A stretch of DNA of 64,000 bases from the NCBI RefSeq assembly GCF_000482705.1, contig NZ_AXWO01000021.1:33157-97156 (forward strand). Reading direction: 5' to 3'. The notes beneath the pieces are model-generated. The model was not told where the DNA came from. It saw only the letters and a list, made by a program, of their open reading frames with translations, and ran no database searches. Origin of the DNA: Glycomyces arizonensis DSM 44726. GTDB lineage: Bacteria > Actinomycetota > Actinomycetes > Mycobacteriales > Micromonosporaceae. Shown here piece by piece: positions 1-8,917 of the stretch; the stretch's first letter is position 1, and each line of letters opens with the position of its first letter. The position numbers were made by a program, and so were the translations under genes.

Positions 1-2268
1 GAGGTCTACGCCGTCGGCCACGCCCACATCGACTCGGCGTGGCTGTGGCCGGTGCGCGAGACCGTCCGCAAATGCGCCCGCACCTTCTCGAACGTCCTGA
101 ACCTGATGGACCTCGACCCCGACTTCACGTTCGCGGCCTCCTCCGCGCAGCAGTACGCCTGGATCAAGGAGTGCTATCCGGAGCTGTTCGAGCGCATCCG
201 CGCCCGCGTCGCCGAAGGCCGCTGGATCCCGGTGGGCGGCATGTGGGTCGAGTCCGACACGAACATGGTCGGCCCCGAGGCGATGGTCCGCCAGTTCACC
301 GAGGGCAAGCGGTTCTTCCGCGAGGAGTTCGGCGTCGAGCCGCGCGAGGTGTGGCTGCCCGACTCCTTCGGCTACACGGCGGCCCTGCCGCAGATCGCCC
401 GCAAGGCGGGCGCGGACTGGTTCCTCACCCAGAAGATCTCCTGGAACGACACCAACAGGTTCCCGCACCACACCTTCCGCTGGGAGGGCATCGACGGCAC
501 CGACGTCTTCACGCACTTCCCGCCGGTCGACACCTACAACTCGAACCTGTCCGCGAAGGAGCTGGCCCGGGCCGAGCGGCAGTCCCGCGACCAGCGGCGC
601 TCGAACCGCTCGATCGTGCCCTTCGGCTACGGCGACGGCGGCGGCGGACCCACCCGCGAGATGATCGGGGCGGCCCGGCGCACCGCCGACCTCGAAGGCT
701 CCCCGAAGGTCCGCATGGCCTCACCCGCGGCGTTCTTCACCGACGCCCAGCGCGAGCACCCCGACGCGCCCCGCTGGCTCGGCGAGCTCTACCTCGAATA
801 CCACCGCGGCACCTACACCTCCCAGCACCGCACCAAGCTCGGGAACCGGCGCTCGGAGCACCTGCTGCGGACCGCCGAGCTGTGGGCGGCCACCGCGGCC
901 GTCGCCGGGGCCGCCGACTACCCGGCCGAACGGCTGCGGCGCCTGTGGCGCACGGTGCTGCTCCAGCAGTTCCACGACATCCTCCCCGGCTCCTCGATCG
1001 CGTGGGTCCACCGCGAGGCCGAGCGCAACTACGAGGCGGTCCGCGCCGAACTCGAGGCGCTCATCGCCGAGTCCCTGCGCGCCCTCGCCGGTGACGGCGA
1101 GCTGCCGCTGGTCGCGAACGCCGCCCCGCTCGCGGTCGACGGCGTCCCGGCCGGAGCGGTCGCCGTGCGCGGCGAGGTGACCGCCGAGCCCGTCTCGCTG
1201 AGCGCCGCGGACGGCAGTCACGTCCTCGACAACGGCCTGCTCCGGGTCGAGATCGACGCCGACGGGCTCGTGCGCTCGCTCATCGACGCCGAGACCGGGC
1301 GCGAGGTCGTCCCCTCCGGTGAGCGCCTCGGGCTCCTGCGCGTCCACCGCGACGTCCCCGCCCACTGGGAGGCCTGGGACCTCGATCGGGACTACCGCGA
1401 CAGCGCCGAGGAGTTGACCGGCGCCGACGGCATCGACGCCGAGACGCTCCCCGACGGCTCGGCCGTCGTCCGCGTCCGCCGCACGCACGGGGCGAGCGCC
1501 TTCGTCCAGACCTTCACGCTCGCCCCGGGCCGCAGGCGGCTCGAACTGGGCACCGAGGTCGACTGGCACGAGCGCCGCAGGCTCCTCAAGCTCGCGCTCC
1601 CGTTCGCGGTGCACACCGACCGCGCGGCCTCGGAGATCCAATTCGGACACCTGTACCGGCCGATCCACGCCAACACCTCCTGGGACGCGGCGAGGTTCGA
1701 GACGATCGCGCAGCGCTGGCTGCACGTCGCCGAGGACGGCCTCGGCGTGGGCGTCGCCAACGACCAGACCTACGGGCACGACGTGACCCGCCACCACAAC
1801 GACGACGGCGTCTACGTCGTGGTGGGGGAGTCGCTGCTGCGGGCCCCGATGTCACCCGACCCCGATGCCGACCAGGGCCGCCACTCGATGCGCACGGCGG
1901 TCGTCGTCGGCGGCGTCGACGATGCGATCGGCGAGGGCTACCGGCTGAACCTCCCGACCATTGCCGTGCAGGGCGCGCGAGCGGTCGAGCCGCTGGTCGG
2001 CGAGGCCTCGCCCGGCGCGATCGTCGAGGCCGTGAAGCTCGCCGACGACGGCGGCGGCGACCTCGTCCTGCGCGTCTACGAGGCCTGGGGCGGCAGGCGC
2101 ACCGCGCTCGTCCCGCTCGGCGCGGACGCCGCGTCCGCGGTCGACGCCGACCTCCTCGAACGGCCGCTCGACCGCAACAGGGTCGAACTGACCGGCGACC
2201 GCGAGCTCCGGCTCGAACTGTCGCCGTTCGAGATCCGCACCGTCCGGATCGCCCTTCGACGCGGGTGA
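1..2268 (+). CDS. GH38 alpha-mannosidase, 5' end outside window
   Basis: The frame is open from base 1, so the gene begins upstream of the window; 755 codons are visible and it ends at TGA 2266-2268. The family hydrolyses alpha-mannosides with a retaining mechanism and a zinc ion. Visible GH38 signatures are the N-terminal metal site GHAHIDSAW (codons 7-15), the nucleophile segment WLPDSFGY (about codons 118-125) and FHDILPGSS (about 325-333), followed by the beta-rich C-terminal domains. Actinobacterial members are usually near 1000 residues, so roughly the first quarter is missing from view. No secretion signal can be judged. The GTG at base 52 is not a credible start because the metal-binding motif lies before it. 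It may process plant or fungal mannans or N-glycans, but substrate is inference. Confidence 0.93.
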   Translation, partial: EVYAVGHAHIDSAWLWPVRETVRKCARTFSNVLNLMDLDPDFTFAASSAQQYAWIKECYPELFERIRARVAEGRWIPVGGMWVESDTNMVGPEAMVRQFTEGKRFFREEFGVEPREVWLPDSFGYTAALPQIARKAGADWFLTQKISWNDTNRFPHHTFRWEGIDGTDVFTHFPPVDTYNSNLSAKELARAERQSRDQRRSNRSIVPFGYGDGGGGPTREMIGAARRTADLEGSPKVRMASPAAFFTDAQREHPDAPRWLGELYLEYHRGTYTSQHRTKLGNRRSEHLLRTAELWAATAAVAGAADYPAERLRRLWRTVLLQQFHDILPGSSIAWVHREAERNYEAVRAELEALIAESLRALAGDGELPLVANAAPLAVDGVPAGAVAVRGEVTAEPVSLSAADGSHVLDNGLLRVEIDADGLVRSLIDAETGREVVPSGERLGLLRVHRDVPAHWEAWDLDRDYRDSAEELTGADGIDAETLPDGSAVVRVRRTHGASAFVQTFTLAPGRRRLELGTEVDWHERRRLLKLALPFAVHTDRAASEIQFGHLYRPIHANTSWDAARFETIAQRWLHVAEDGLGVGVANDQTYGHDVTRHHNDDGVYVVVGESLLRAPMSPDPDADQGRHSMRTAVVVGGVDDAIGEGYRLNLPTIAVQGARAVEPLVGEASPGAIVEAVKLADDGGGDLVLRVYEAWGGRRTALVPLGADAASAVDADLLERPLDRNRVELTGDRELRLELSPFEIRTVRIALRRG

Positions 2269-2317
2269 AAGGCCGATCGACCTGTATTGACCCTCTTACC
2301 TCGGCGCAAAACCTCCT

Positions 2318-2341
2318 TTGTATCGATTACCATCGATACAA
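2318..2341. promoter_or_regulatory. Perfect 10-bp inverted repeat, probable operator
   Basis: TTGTATCGAT and its exact reverse complement ATCGATACAA are separated by 4 bases. The site lies 59 bp before the ATG of the secreted CBM2-PQQ protein and 50 bp after the mannosidase stop. The arms contain ATCGAT, and the site is AT-rich against a GC-rich background, as expected of a repressor operator. The regulator is unknown. Confidence 0.6.
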
Positions 2342-2399
2342 GAGTTTATGTCTGCCACTGGGCCGGGCGGTGCGCGCCCAGCCGGAGGAGGGTCGCCAC

Positions 2400-3896
2400 A
2401 TGGAAGCCGCGCGAAGTCGACCGAGACGGCTCACCACCGTCGCCGCAGCGTCCGGAGTGCTCGCCGCCGGTGCCGTCGCGGTGGTCGCGGCGAACCCGGC
2501 ACACGCCGCGGCCTGCGAGTCGATCGAGTACACCGTCGTCAACGACTGGGGCAGCGGCCATCAGGCCGCGGTCTCGCTCACCGCCGGAACCGACAGTGTG
2601 GACGGTTGGACCCTCTCGTTCGACCTCCCCGGCGGGGCGGCGGTGCAAAGCGCCTGGAACGTCGACTGGGACCAGGCCGGGGCCACCTTCACCGGCTCCG
2701 ACGTCGGATGGAACGCCACCGTCCAGGCCGGGCAGAGCCGGGAGCTGTTCGGCATGATCGTCTCCGGCAGTGGCGCGCAGCCCGAGTCGTTCACGCTCAA
2801 CGGCGTCGAATGCGGCGGCGAGGGCGAGGAGACGCCGACGGACGAGCCGGACCCGACCCAGGTCGGCGCGGGCCTGGTGCAGGTGGCCAGCGGATCGATG
2901 CCCACGGCCGGAACGGTCGGACCGGGCGGCGACCTCTGGATCGCCAACCGGACCGGCACGATCCAGGTGCTCGGCGACGACGGATTGAGCGATCCGGTCC
3001 TCGACATCAGCGACGAGACCACCACCGACGGCGAACGAGGGCTGCTCGGCATCGCCTTCGATCCGAGCTTCGCGCACTTCTACATCTCCTACACCGACCT
3101 CGACGGCGACACCGCCATCGAAGAGTTCGACATGCAGGGCGACCAACTCCGGCTCGACACCCGGCGGACCGTGCTCACCCAGGAGCAGCCGTTCTCCAAC
3201 CACAACGGCGGCCACATCGCCTTCGGGCCCGACGGGATGCTCTACATCGGGCTCGGCGACGGCGGCAGCTCCTTCGACCCGAACGACAACGCGCAGAACC
3301 TCGGCACGCTGCTGGGCAAGCTGCTCCGCATCGACCCCTCGGGCGCCGACCCGTACGCGATCCCGCCCGACAACCCGTTCGTCGACGATCCGAACGCCCG
3401 TGGCGAGATCTGGGCCTACGGACTGCGCAACCCCTGGCGGTTCTCGTGGGACGCGGCGACCGGCGACCTCTACATCGGCGATGTGGGACAGAACGAGCGC
3501 GAGGAGATCGACGTCGCGCCCGCCTCCAGCGCCGGCGGTGAGAACTACGGCTGGGCCCGCATGGAGGGCACCCTCCCCGTCTCGGGCCAGGAGCCCGCGA
3601 ACCACCGGCCGCCGTGGTTCGAGTTCGACCACGCCGGCGGGGCGTGCTCGGTCACCGGCGGGTTCGTCTACCGCGGCAGCGCGATCCCCGACCTGCGGGG
3701 GGCCTATGTGTTCAGCGACTACTGCCTCGGAGTCGTGCGGGCGCTGACGATCGATGACGACGGCGCGGTGGGGGAGGAGATCGAGTTCAGCGGCCGCATC
3801 GGCGCCGGATCGATCGTCTCGTTCGTGGAGGGCCCGGACGGCGAGCTCTACGTCCTGAGCCTCGGCGGCGCGATCCTCCGCTTCGAACCGGAGTGA
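2400..3896 (+). CDS. Secreted CBM2-PQQ sugar dehydrogenase-like protein
   Basis: 498 aa from ATG 2400, which has a GGAGGAGGG ribosome binding site about 8 bases upstream; the open frame extends further 5' but without a better start. Residues 1-37 form a signal peptide (RPRRL, then an Ala/Val-rich core ending NPAHAA). A CBM2 cellulose-binding module follows (about 38-137, with WNVDW and DVGWN aromatic positions and flanking cysteines), then an acidic Thr/Pro linker (about 138-158). The C-terminal 340 residues are a soluble glucose/sorbosone dehydrogenase-type beta-propeller (NHNGGHIAFGPDG, GLRNPWRFSWD, GDVGQNEREE). Such propellers oxidise sugars using pyrroloquinoline quinone, and CBM-linked forms in fungi (AA12) act as electron donors to oxidative cellulases. 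A role on cellulose outside the cell is inferred. No PQQ synthesis genes are in the window. Confidence 0.88.
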   Translation: MEAARSRPRRLTTVAAASGVLAAGAVAVVAANPAHAAACESIEYTVVNDWGSGHQAAVSLTAGTDSVDGWTLSFDLPGGAAVQSAWNVDWDQAGATFTGSDVGWNATVQAGQSRELFGMIVSGSGAQPESFTLNGVECGGEGEETPTDEPDPTQVGAGLVQVASGSMPTAGTVGPGGDLWIANRTGTIQVLGDDGLSDPVLDISDETTTDGERGLLGIAFDPSFAHFYISYTDLDGDTAIEEFDMQGDQLRLDTRRTVLTQEQPFSNHNGGHIAFGPDGMLYIGLGDGGSSFDPNDNAQNLGTLLGKLLRIDPSGADPYAIPPDNPFVDDPNARGEIWAYGLRNPWRFSWDAATGDLYIGDVGQNEREEIDVAPASSAGGENYGWARMEGTLPVSGQEPANHRPPWFEFDHAGGACSVTGGFVYRGSAIPDLRGAYVFSDYCLGVVRALTIDDDGAVGEEIEFSGRIGAGSIVSFVEGPDGELYVLSLGGAILRFEPE

Positions 3897-3932
3897 GCGT
3901 TCCGACCGGCGGCCGTTGACGGCCTTCTCAGC

Positions 3933-3963
3933 GGGGGCCGGATCGCCCAGCGGTTCGGCCCCC
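3933..3963 (+). terminator. Hairpin after CBM2-PQQ gene
   Basis: GGGGGCCG pairs with CGGCCCCC across a 15-base loop, 37 bases after the stop codon. There is no U-tract, as is usual in actinomycetes. Confidence 0.5.
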
Positions 3964-4067
3964 TGCCGCGGCCGCCGGATGTCACGGGTTCGGGGGCGGT
4001 GAGCAGTCGGACGCCGAGTCGCCGCTGGTGGTGTCAGGTTTGCGAGCGGTCCTAGCGTCAGTGGTAT

Positions 4068-4079
4068 GTAATATGTTAC
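4068..4079. promoter_or_regulatory. Operator 1 of hydroxyproline-glycopeptide locus
   Basis: GTAATATGTTAC fits the palindromic pattern GTRRTATRTYAC shared with 4220-4231 and 16020-16031. It overlaps an AT-rich stretch (TATGTAATAT, from 4065) that is the best -10 candidate of the intergenic region, with TTGCGA at 4040-4045 as a weak -35 at 19-bp spacing. Binding here would block transcription of the transporter operon. The likely binder is the GntR/FCD protein at 15293, by context. Confidence 0.6.
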
Positions 4080-4100
4080 TGTCGCCAGGCGGCGCGAGCG

Positions 4101-4164
4101 CCGAGGGTGTTCTCACCGATACCCCTCGGTCTTCATGCCGGAGGTCCGAATTCTCGGACTTCCG
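4101..4164 (+). promoter_or_regulatory. Structured leader with two hairpins
   Basis: The 497-bp gap between 3896 and 4394 has no credible gene; the short open frames in it lack ribosome sites and family features. Besides the two operators it contains two consecutive stem-loops. The first pairs CCGAGGG (4101-4107) with CCCTCGG (4123-4129). The second pairs CGGAGGTCCGA (4139-4149) with TCGGACTTCCG (4154-4164) over a 4-base loop, with one G-U pair. The second is strong enough to act as an attenuator or to stabilise the mRNA 5' end. Function is inference. Confidence 0.4.
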
Positions 4165-4219
4165 CGCAGACGCGGCGCGCGCAGTGGCGGCACGGATTCG
4201 GCGATCCGTGCGCGCCGCA

Positions 4220-4231
4220 GTGATATATCAC
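4220..4231. promoter_or_regulatory. Operator 2 of hydroxyproline-glycopeptide locus
   Basis: GTGATATATCAC is a perfect 12-bp palindrome followed directly by a further half-site, ATGTCAC (4232-4238). It matches GTRRTATRTYAC and lies 152 bp downstream of operator 1 and 162 bp before the lipoprotein ATG. Two sites this far apart would suit looping or two promoters. Confidence 0.6.
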
Positions 4232-4393
4232 ATGTCACACAGAAGGGCGGTGCGAGCGCGGATGGACCTGAACGGTCCGCCGCGAGGGCATCGCGGCACG
4301 GAGGTTCGCCGAACCCCCTGATCCGGCAACTCCGGCGTCCCGCTCGGACTCACGACGCGGCCGACCGGCGGAAGAACCGATAGGAAGTCCCTC

Positions 4394-6082
4394 ATGAACA
4401 AGAGATCGACCCGCGCCCCGGCGGCCATCATGGCCGCGGCGCTGCTGCTCACCGGCTGTTCCGGCGGAGGAGCGGACGACTCCGGCGGTGGCGGCGGGGG
4501 CGACCCCGTCGAAGGCGGAACCGTCCACATGCTCCAGAACGCCGACTTCTCCTACCTCGACCCCGCGCGCGGCTTCGACGGCGGCGTGAACGCGTTCTAC
4601 CGGCTGATCTACCGCGGCCTCACCACGCAGGCCGCCGGCGACGCCGAGGACCCGAACGCCATCGTCCCCGACCTGGCCGAAAGCCTCGGAACGGCCTCAG
4701 AAGACGGTCTCACCTGGACCTACACCCTCAAGGACGGCCTGAAGTTCGACAACGGCGACCCCATCACCTCCGCCGAGGTCGAGTTCGGCATCTCCCGCGC
4801 GTGGGACCCCGAGATCGGCATCGGCTCGCCGTGGCTGAAGAAGACCATCGCCGCCCCCGAGGACTACCTCGGCCCCTACCGCTCGGGCGACCACCCCGGC
4901 ATCGACGCCCCCGACGAGCACACCATCGTCTTCCACCTCATCGAGCCCTTCCCGGAGTTCGACAACGTCCTCGCCCAGCCGAACGCGGTGCCCTTCCCCG
5001 TGGGCTCGGGCGCCGGTGACGAGTTCATCAACGACATCATCGCCTCCGGCCCCTACACGCTCGAGAGCTACACCCCCGGCAGCCTGATCGAGCTCGTCCG
5101 CAACGAGCACTGGGACCCCGAGACCGACGACGTCCGCAGGGCCTACCCCGACGCCTGGGAGTTCGAGATCGGCCTCGAAGGGGCCACGATCGACGAACGA
5201 CTCATGGCCGGGCAGGGCTCCGACGTCAACGCCATCTCCGGCGTCATCCAGGCGGCCACGCTGGCGCGCGTGCAGACCCCCGAGCTGCAGGAGCGGCTGA
5301 AGACCTCGCCCGCCTACTGCACCACCTACATGTCGATGAACATGACCAAGGCGCCGTTCGACCAGCTCGAGGTGCGTCAGGCGATCAACTGGGCGATCGA
5401 CCGGAAGTCCGTGCAGACCGCCTCGGGCGGCACCCAGCTCGCCGACCCCGCCACCACGATCATCCCCGAGGCGGTGACCGGCCACCAGGACTTCGACCTG
5501 TACCCGAGCGAGGACTACGGCGGCGACACCGACAAGGCGCTGGAGCTCCTCGCCCAGGTCGGCCTCGAAGACGGCTTCTCGTTCGTCCTCGACATCCGCT
5601 CGCAGCCCAAGATGCAGGCGCAGGCCGAGGCCATCCAGCAGGCGCTCAAGGAGATCAACGTCGAAGTCGAGCTGAACGTCATCGACACCTCGACGTACTA
5701 CGAGACGATCGGCACGCCCTCGCAGCAGCACGACGCCGCCATCACCGGCTGGTGCCCCGACTGGGCCTCCAGCGCGAGCACGATGGTCCCGCCGCTGGTC
5801 GACGGGCGCAACATCACCGACAAGGGCAACACCAACCTCGCGCAGATCGACGATGAGACGATCAACGCCCGCATCGACGAGATCAGCGCCATGACCGACC
5901 TCGAAGCGGCGAATGCCGAATGGGGCGAGCTCGACGAGGAGGTCATGGCCCTCGCGCCGATCGCCCCCCTCGTCTGGGAGAAGGGCATCTTCCTCCCCGG
6001 TGAGAACATCGCCGGCTACCACCCCAGCACCAGCATGACCGACCTGACGATCATCGGGCTGGAAGACCCGTCGCTGGGCTGA
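4394..6082 (+). CDS. Peptide ABC transporter substrate-binding lipoprotein
   Basis: 562 aa. It binds the imported peptide outside the membrane and delivers it to the permeases at 6088 and 7059. The N-terminus has a lipoprotein signal (charged start, hydrophobic stretch, lipobox LLTGC with Cys near residue 21) followed by a Gly/Ser/Asp linker. The remainder is a family 5 (Dpp/Opp/Nik class) solute-binding fold with typical segments such as LDPARGFDG, GLTWTYTLKDGLKFDNGDPI and VRQAINWAIDRKSV. ATG 4394 has GGAAG 7 bases upstream. It is the first gene of a run that continues with overlaps to 15198. Its operon partners cleave proline peptides and remove beta-L-arabinofuranose, so the likely ligands are (arabinosylated) hydroxyproline-rich peptides; that specificity is inference. 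Confidence 0.93.
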   Translation: MNKRSTRAPAAIMAAALLLTGCSGGGADDSGGGGGGDPVEGGTVHMLQNADFSYLDPARGFDGGVNAFYRLIYRGLTTQAAGDAEDPNAIVPDLAESLGTASEDGLTWTYTLKDGLKFDNGDPITSAEVEFGISRAWDPEIGIGSPWLKKTIAAPEDYLGPYRSGDHPGIDAPDEHTIVFHLIEPFPEFDNVLAQPNAVPFPVGSGAGDEFINDIIASGPYTLESYTPGSLIELVRNEHWDPETDDVRRAYPDAWEFEIGLEGATIDERLMAGQGSDVNAISGVIQAATLARVQTPELQERLKTSPAYCTTYMSMNMTKAPFDQLEVRQAINWAIDRKSVQTASGGTQLADPATTIIPEAVTGHQDFDLYPSEDYGGDTDKALELLAQVGLEDGFSFVLDIRSQPKMQAQAEAIQQALKEINVEVELNVIDTSTYYETIGTPSQQHDAAITGWCPDWASSASTMVPPLVDGRNITDKGNTNLAQIDDETINARIDEISAMTDLEAANAEWGELDEEVMALAPIAPLVWEKGIFLPGENIAGYHPSTSMTDLTIIGLEDPSLG

Positions 6083-6087
6083 AACCG

Positions 6088-7062
6088 ATGACCTTCACCT
6101 CGACAGACCTCGAAGTCGAAGGCGCGGCGGGCGGCGAGACGGTCGGTGAACCCGCACCGGCCTCGCCGCCCGCACAAGGGCGACACCTCGTCCACGCCTT
6201 CCTCCGCGACCGCGTGGCCGTCGCCTGCGGCGTCTACATCCTGCTCGTCGTCCTCATGGCCCTCGCCGCGCCGCTGCTGGTCAAGATCAGCGGCTACGGG
6301 CCCCTGGAGTTCGACCAGAGCGCCGTCGACCCGAACCTCGGCGGGCTCCCGATCGGCTGGGGCGGCGGCATGGGCGCCGAGCACTGGTTCGGCGTCGAGC
6401 CCGGCAACGGGCGCGACATCTTCGCCCGCATCGTCTACGGCGCGCGGGTGTCGATGACGATCGCCCTCGCCGCGACCGTGCTCACGAGCGTCCTCGGCGT
6501 CGTCTTCGGGCTCATCGCCGGCTACTTCGGCGGCCGCGTCGACATGGTGGTCTCCCGCGTCATGGAGTTCCTCATGGCGTTCCCGGCGCTCATCTTCATG
6601 ATCGCCGTCCTCTCCGCGCTGCCGGCCGACAACCGCCAGTTCCTGCTCGTCGTCGTGATCTCGTTCTTCGGATGGCCGTACCTGGCCCGCATCGTCCGCG
6701 GCCAGACCATGTCGCTCAAGGAACGGGAGTTCGTCGAGTCGGCACGGGCGTCGGGGGCCTCCAGCCTCCAGATCATCTTCAAGGAGATCCTCCCGAACCT
6801 CGCCTCCACCATCATCGTGATGACCACGCTCGCGGTGCCCGGCTACGTCGGCACCGAGGCGGGGCTGTCGTTCCTCGGCGTCGGCGTCGTCCCGCCGACG
6901 CCGTCGTGGGGGCAGATGATCGCCAGCTCGGTGCCCTGGTACGCCGTCGATCCCGCCTACTTCCTCATCCCGGGGGCCTTCCTGTTCATGCTCGTGCTGT
7001 CGTTCACCGTGCTCGGCGACCGCGTCAAGAAGATCGCCGAATCCGGGGAGGGCAGGGCATGA
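6088..7062 (+). CDS. Peptide ABC permease, DppC/OppC type
   Basis: 324 aa. It is one of the two membrane subunits of the importer. A cytoplasmic N-terminal tail (about 45 residues) precedes a first membrane segment (VACGVYILLVVLMALAAPLL), a periplasm-side loop, and five further membrane segments. The EAA loop that contacts the ATPases is visible near EFVESARASGASSLQIIFKEILPN (only the conserved core E-ARASGAS is diagnostic). The gene starts 5 bases after the lipoprotein stop and overlaps the next permease by 4 bases (ATGA), so the two membrane subunits are translationally coupled. In this operon the C-type permease precedes the B-type, the reverse of the common dpp order. Confidence 0.93.
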   Translation: MTFTSTDLEVEGAAGGETVGEPAPASPPAQGRHLVHAFLRDRVAVACGVYILLVVLMALAAPLLVKISGYGPLEFDQSAVDPNLGGLPIGWGGGMGAEHWFGVEPGNGRDIFARIVYGARVSMTIALAATVLTSVLGVVFGLIAGYFGGRVDMVVSRVMEFLMAFPALIFMIAVLSALPADNRQFLLVVVISFFGWPYLARIVRGQTMSLKEREFVESARASGASSLQIIFKEILPNLASTIIVMTTLAVPGYVGTEAGLSFLGVGVVPPTPSWGQMIASSVPWYAVDPAYFLIPGAFLFMLVLSFTVLGDRVKKIAESGEGRA

Positions 7063-8057
7063 GCCGCTTCCTCCTCAACCGGCTGCTCGGCATGGTCGTC
7101 GTGCTGTTCGGCGTGTGCCTGTTCACCTTCGTCATCTTCTTCGTCCTCTCGCCCGATCCGGCGGTGCAGATATGCGGGAAGAACTGCACGCCGGAGGCGA
7201 TCGACCAGATCCGGGAGAACCTCGGCCTCGACCAGCCGTTCTGGACCCAGTTCTGGACGTTCATCAGCGGGCTCTTCGTCGGGCGCACCTACGGCACCGG
7301 CCCCAACGCCATCGATTGCGCGGCGCCGTGCCTCGGCTACTCGTTCCAGACGAGCCAGCCGGTCACCGACATGATCATGCAGCGCCTGCCGGTCTCGGCG
7401 ACCATCGCGATCGGCGCCGCCCTGCTCTGGCTGCTCTCGGGCGTCGCCGGGGGGCTCATCAGCGCCGTGCGCGAGGGCAGGTTCGCCGACCGCTTCATCG
7501 CGGGGCTCACCCTCACCGGCATGTCCATCCCCAACTACGTGCTGGCGCTCTCGCTCCAGTTCGTGCTCGTGGTCACGCTCGGCTGGCTGCCCTTCCCGCA
7601 GGCGGTGTCGTTCGGGAACGACCCGCTCCAGTGGTTCCTCAACTTCCTGATGCCCTGGATCGTGCTCGCCATCGGAGCCGCGGCCGTCTACACCAGACTC
7701 ACCCGGGCGAACGTCATCGAATCGCTCCAGGAGAACTACGTCCGCACCGCGCGGGCGAAGGGCCTCAGCCCCGGCCTGGTCTGGCGGCGGCACGCGCTGC
7801 GACCGGCGCTGACGCCGATCGTCACGATCTTCGGCATGGACTTCGCCAACCTGCTCGGCGGCGCCCTCATCACCGAGACCGTCTTCGGGCTCAACGGCGT
7901 CGGCAAGCTCGCCGCCGACTCGATCACGAAGAACGACCAGCCGGTCATCATGGCCGTCACGCTGCTCGCGGCCTTCCTGGTCGTCGTCGGCGCCATGGTC
8001 GTCGACCTGCTGTACACCGCCATCGACCCGCGCGTGCGAGTGGGGAGCGCCAAATGA
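7059..8057 (+). CDS. Peptide ABC permease, DppB/OppB type
   Basis: 332 aa from ATG 7059, chosen because it overlaps the preceding stop (ATGA) and gives the expected N-terminal membrane segment (MSRFLLNRLLGMVVVLFGVCLFTF). The open frame upstream is antisense-like and is not used. About six membrane segments and a large external loop with a Cys pair (ICGKNC) follow. The EAA loop lies near YVRTARAKGLSPGLVWRRHALR. It forms the translocation pore with the 6088 product. It ends in another ATGA overlap with the ATPase gene at 8054. Confidence 0.93.
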   Translation: MSRFLLNRLLGMVVVLFGVCLFTFVIFFVLSPDPAVQICGKNCTPEAIDQIRENLGLDQPFWTQFWTFISGLFVGRTYGTGPNAIDCAAPCLGYSFQTSQPVTDMIMQRLPVSATIAIGAALLWLLSGVAGGLISAVREGRFADRFIAGLTLTGMSIPNYVLALSLQFVLVVTLGWLPFPQAVSFGNDPLQWFLNFLMPWIVLAIGAAAVYTRLTRANVIESLQENYVRTARAKGLSPGLVWRRHALRPALTPIVTIFGMDFANLLGGALITETVFGLNGVGKLAADSITKNDQPVIMAVTLLAAFLVVVGAMVVDLLYTAIDPRVRVGSAK

Positions 8058-8917
8058 GCACCGCAACGGACACCGCCGCGCCACTGCTCCGCGTCCGCGG
8101 CCTCACGGTCGGCTTCCCGACCGCGGCCGGAACCACCGACGTCGTCAAGTCCCTCGACTTCGACCTGGAGCGCGGCGGCGCGCTCGGGATCGTCGGCGAG
8201 TCGGGCTCGGGCAAGTCGATGACCAGCCTCGCCATCATGGGGCTCCTGCCGAAGGGCGCCACGCGCTCCGGTTCCATCGAGTTCGACGGCACCGAGCTGA
8301 CGACCCTGCGCGAGCGCGCGATGCGGGCCGTCCGCGGTGACCGCATCGCGATGATCTTCCAGGACCCGCTGTCCTCGCTCAACCCCTACTACACGGTGGG
8401 GACGCAGATCGCCGAGGCGTACCGCTCGCACCGCAAGGGCGTGACCAGGCGGCAGGCGCGAACCGTGGCGATCGAGGCGATGGAGCGCGTGCACATCCAC
8501 GACGCCGCCCGCCGGGTCCACCACTACCCGCACCAGTTCTCCGGCGGGATGCGGCAGCGCGTGATGATCGCGATGATGCTCAGCATGGAGCCCGAGCTCA
8601 TCATCGCGGACGAGCCGACGACCGCGCTCGACGTCACGGTCCAGGCGCAGATCCTCGACCTGCTGGCCGAGATCCGGGCCGACACCGGCGCCGGACTCAT
8701 CCTCATCACCCACGACCTCGCCGTCGTCAGCGAGGTGACCGACCACATCGTCGTCATGCGCGAGGGCGACCTCGTCGAACAGGGCTCGGCGGAGCGGATC
8801 TTCACCGATCCTCAGGAGGAGTACACGCGCATGCTCCTCGACGCCGTGCCGCGCATCGACGACGAGATCGGCCTGCTGCGCACCACGGCCGCACCGAGCG
8901 CGGAGGAGGACCGATGA
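8054..8917 (+). CDS. Peptide ABC ATPase, DppD/OppD type
   Basis: 287 aa from ATG 8054, coupled by ATGA overlap to the permease. It hydrolyses ATP to drive peptide uptake at the inner face of the membrane. Walker A GESGSGKS (about residues 46-53), Q-loop FQDPLSSLNPYYTVG, signature SGGMRQRV, Walker B LIIADEPTTALD and H-loop ITHDLAVV are all intact. The C-terminal segment after about residue 255 is short but keeps the oligopeptide-transporter type sequence (EYTRMLLDAVPR). Confidence 0.94.
   Translation: MSTATDTAAPLLRVRGLTVGFPTAAGTTDVVKSLDFDLERGGALGIVGESGSGKSMTSLAIMGLLPKGATRSGSIEFDGTELTTLRERAMRAVRGDRIAMIFQDPLSSLNPYYTVGTQIAEAYRSHRKGVTRRQARTVAIEAMERVHIHDAARRVHHYPHQFSGGMRQRVMIAMMLSMEPELIIADEPTTALDVTVQAQILDLLAEIRADTGAGLILITHDLAVVSEVTDHIVVMREGDLVEQGSAERIFTDPQEEYTRMLLDAVPRIDDEIGLLRTTAAPSAEEDR

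Noticed and set aside
52..60. GTG at 52 as start of the mannosidase
   Set aside because: The frame is open to the left edge and the zinc-binding motif lies before this codon.
721..1797. Long reverse-strand open frame opposite the mannosidase
   Set aside because: High GC keeps the antisense frame open; codon use is Val/Gly/Arg-rich and no domain or ribosome site is visible.
4028..4383. Short open frames in the leader of the glycopeptide operon
   Set aside because: They cross the operators and hairpins, have no ribosome site and no recognisable sequence features.
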